The notes under the pieces were generated by a model. That model worked only from the letters and a program-made list of their open reading frames with translations. It was not told the DNA's origin and did no database searches. Below, piece after piece: positions 20,032 to 20,564 of a stretch of DNA of 20,564 nucleotides. Source of the DNA: Dimargaris cristalligena. Its lineage: Eukaryota > Kickxellomycota > Dimargaritomycetes > Dimargaritales > Dimargaritaceae. Position numbers and translations under genes: made by a program. The stretch covers positions 1 to 20,564 of the forward strand of contig JANBQC010000518.1 in the NCBI GenBank assembly GCA_027576995.1, written 5' to 3'. Position 1 is the first letter of the stretch. Each line of letters starts with the position of its first letter.

Positions 20032-20564
20032 AAATCCTGCTGAATGGGGCATACTATGACTATATCTTAAAGGAATTTTGACATTACCATTGTAGCCATT
20101 TATTTGACTGGGATTTGTGGGAAGGATCACAAAGATAATACATGAATAAGAAAGGATAATATAATGGAATCCAGGATATAAGGGAATATAAGGTCATGTT
20201 AGGAATAGGGAGGGCACAATTACTGTACTTATTGTTTTAGGCTTGTTGATGGCATCATGAAGATAGTAGTGTTGTTTCTGGCTGCTGCAAGGATGGGCAA
20301 GATACTGTATGGGGAAATGGATGCATCTACAAATGGGTTATGGGTGCCATTGTGTGAAAGACCCACTGCCTCCTGGGAATATGTGTACTGAATATTATGA
20401 CTTGTAAAAGCACTAGGCCTGTGGCCTTCATAATTGGGCTTAGTCTGAAGGATTAGCACAATGTCAAACCCAAATATGAATAAGCCGAACTGTTGCTATT
20501 TAACATTCAAAATATACCAAATGTATCCATACTGCTATTTTATTATATTAGACAGTAAGGGAGC
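20032..20564 (+). repeat. Diverged direct repeat B (reaches the window edge)
   Basis: It begins AAATCCTGCTGAATGG, and its last visible bases are CAGTAAGGGAGC, identical to the end of repeat A. Whether the unit continues past the window cannot be seen. The offset between the A and B right ends is 1,232 bases. Confidence 0.6.

Larger units (their letters stand above)
18000..20564. other. CpG-depleted, AT-rich repeat tract
   Basis: I count only 7 CpG dinucleotides in 2,565 bases, against several per 60-base line in TBCE. TG and CA are abundant. The tract holds three diverged repeats (18511-18713, 18925-19332, 20032-20564) and a purine-rich run at 19380-19660. No ORF is convincing. This looks like decayed repetitive DNA that has lost methylated CpG, and it continues past the window edge. 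Confidence 0.7.

Noticed and set aside
18925..20564. Repeats A and B as long terminal repeats of a retrotransposon
   Set aside because: There are no TG...CA ends, no primer-binding site and no protein-coding interior, and copy B may continue past the window. This is kept only as one option in the findings.

Overview
The window looks like nuclear DNA of a fungus, probably an early-diverging one. The reasons are intron-bearing housekeeping genes of fungal type, introns of about 157-348 bases with GTAAG-type donors and YAG acceptors, short intergenic spaces, and secreted orphan proteins. The lineage is inference; nothing here names a genus. I found no bacterial operons, CRISPR array, rRNA or convincing tRNA gene.

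Layout. (1) 2-1144 (+): 3' part of the ESCRT-I subunit Vps23/TSG101, with its Pro/Ser-rich linker, coiled coil and steadiness box. (2) 1303-3370 and 8982-10990: two direct copies of a roughly 2-kb segmental duplication. Each carries one intronless minus-strand gene for a small, Cys-free, Lys-rich protein with a signal peptide (1618-2115 and 9309-9821). (3) 5879-7723 (+), between the copies: a two-exon gene for a 498-aa predicted secreted protein that I do not recognise. (4) 11178-14562 (+): a nine-exon gene for tubulin-folding cofactor E (CAP-Gly, leucine-rich repeats, ubiquitin-like end, 573 aa by my splicing). (5) 15124-16156 (+): a two-exon gene for TRAPP subunit Trs33/TRAPPC6 (230 aa). (6) 16157-20564: gene-poor DNA. 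From about 18000 it becomes AT-rich, repeat-containing and almost free of CpG.

How it fits together. Three conserved housekeeping genes (endosomal sorting, tubulin folding, vesicle tethering) surround a roughly 9-kb island of secreted orphan genes. In the island a 709-bp ungapped block covers most of the paralogous gene plus about 295 bp of its upstream DNA. That block is about 95% identical between copies, while the rest of the duplication has drifted far apart. The noncoding upstream part (8 mismatches in 298 bp) is better conserved than the coding part, which suggests gene conversion or strong promoter constraint. This mosaic, a possible in-frame exitron in the 498-aa gene, and the CpG desert at the right end are the most interesting observations. 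I see no complete new biological system that I could defend. All exon joins, identities and counts were worked out by eye.
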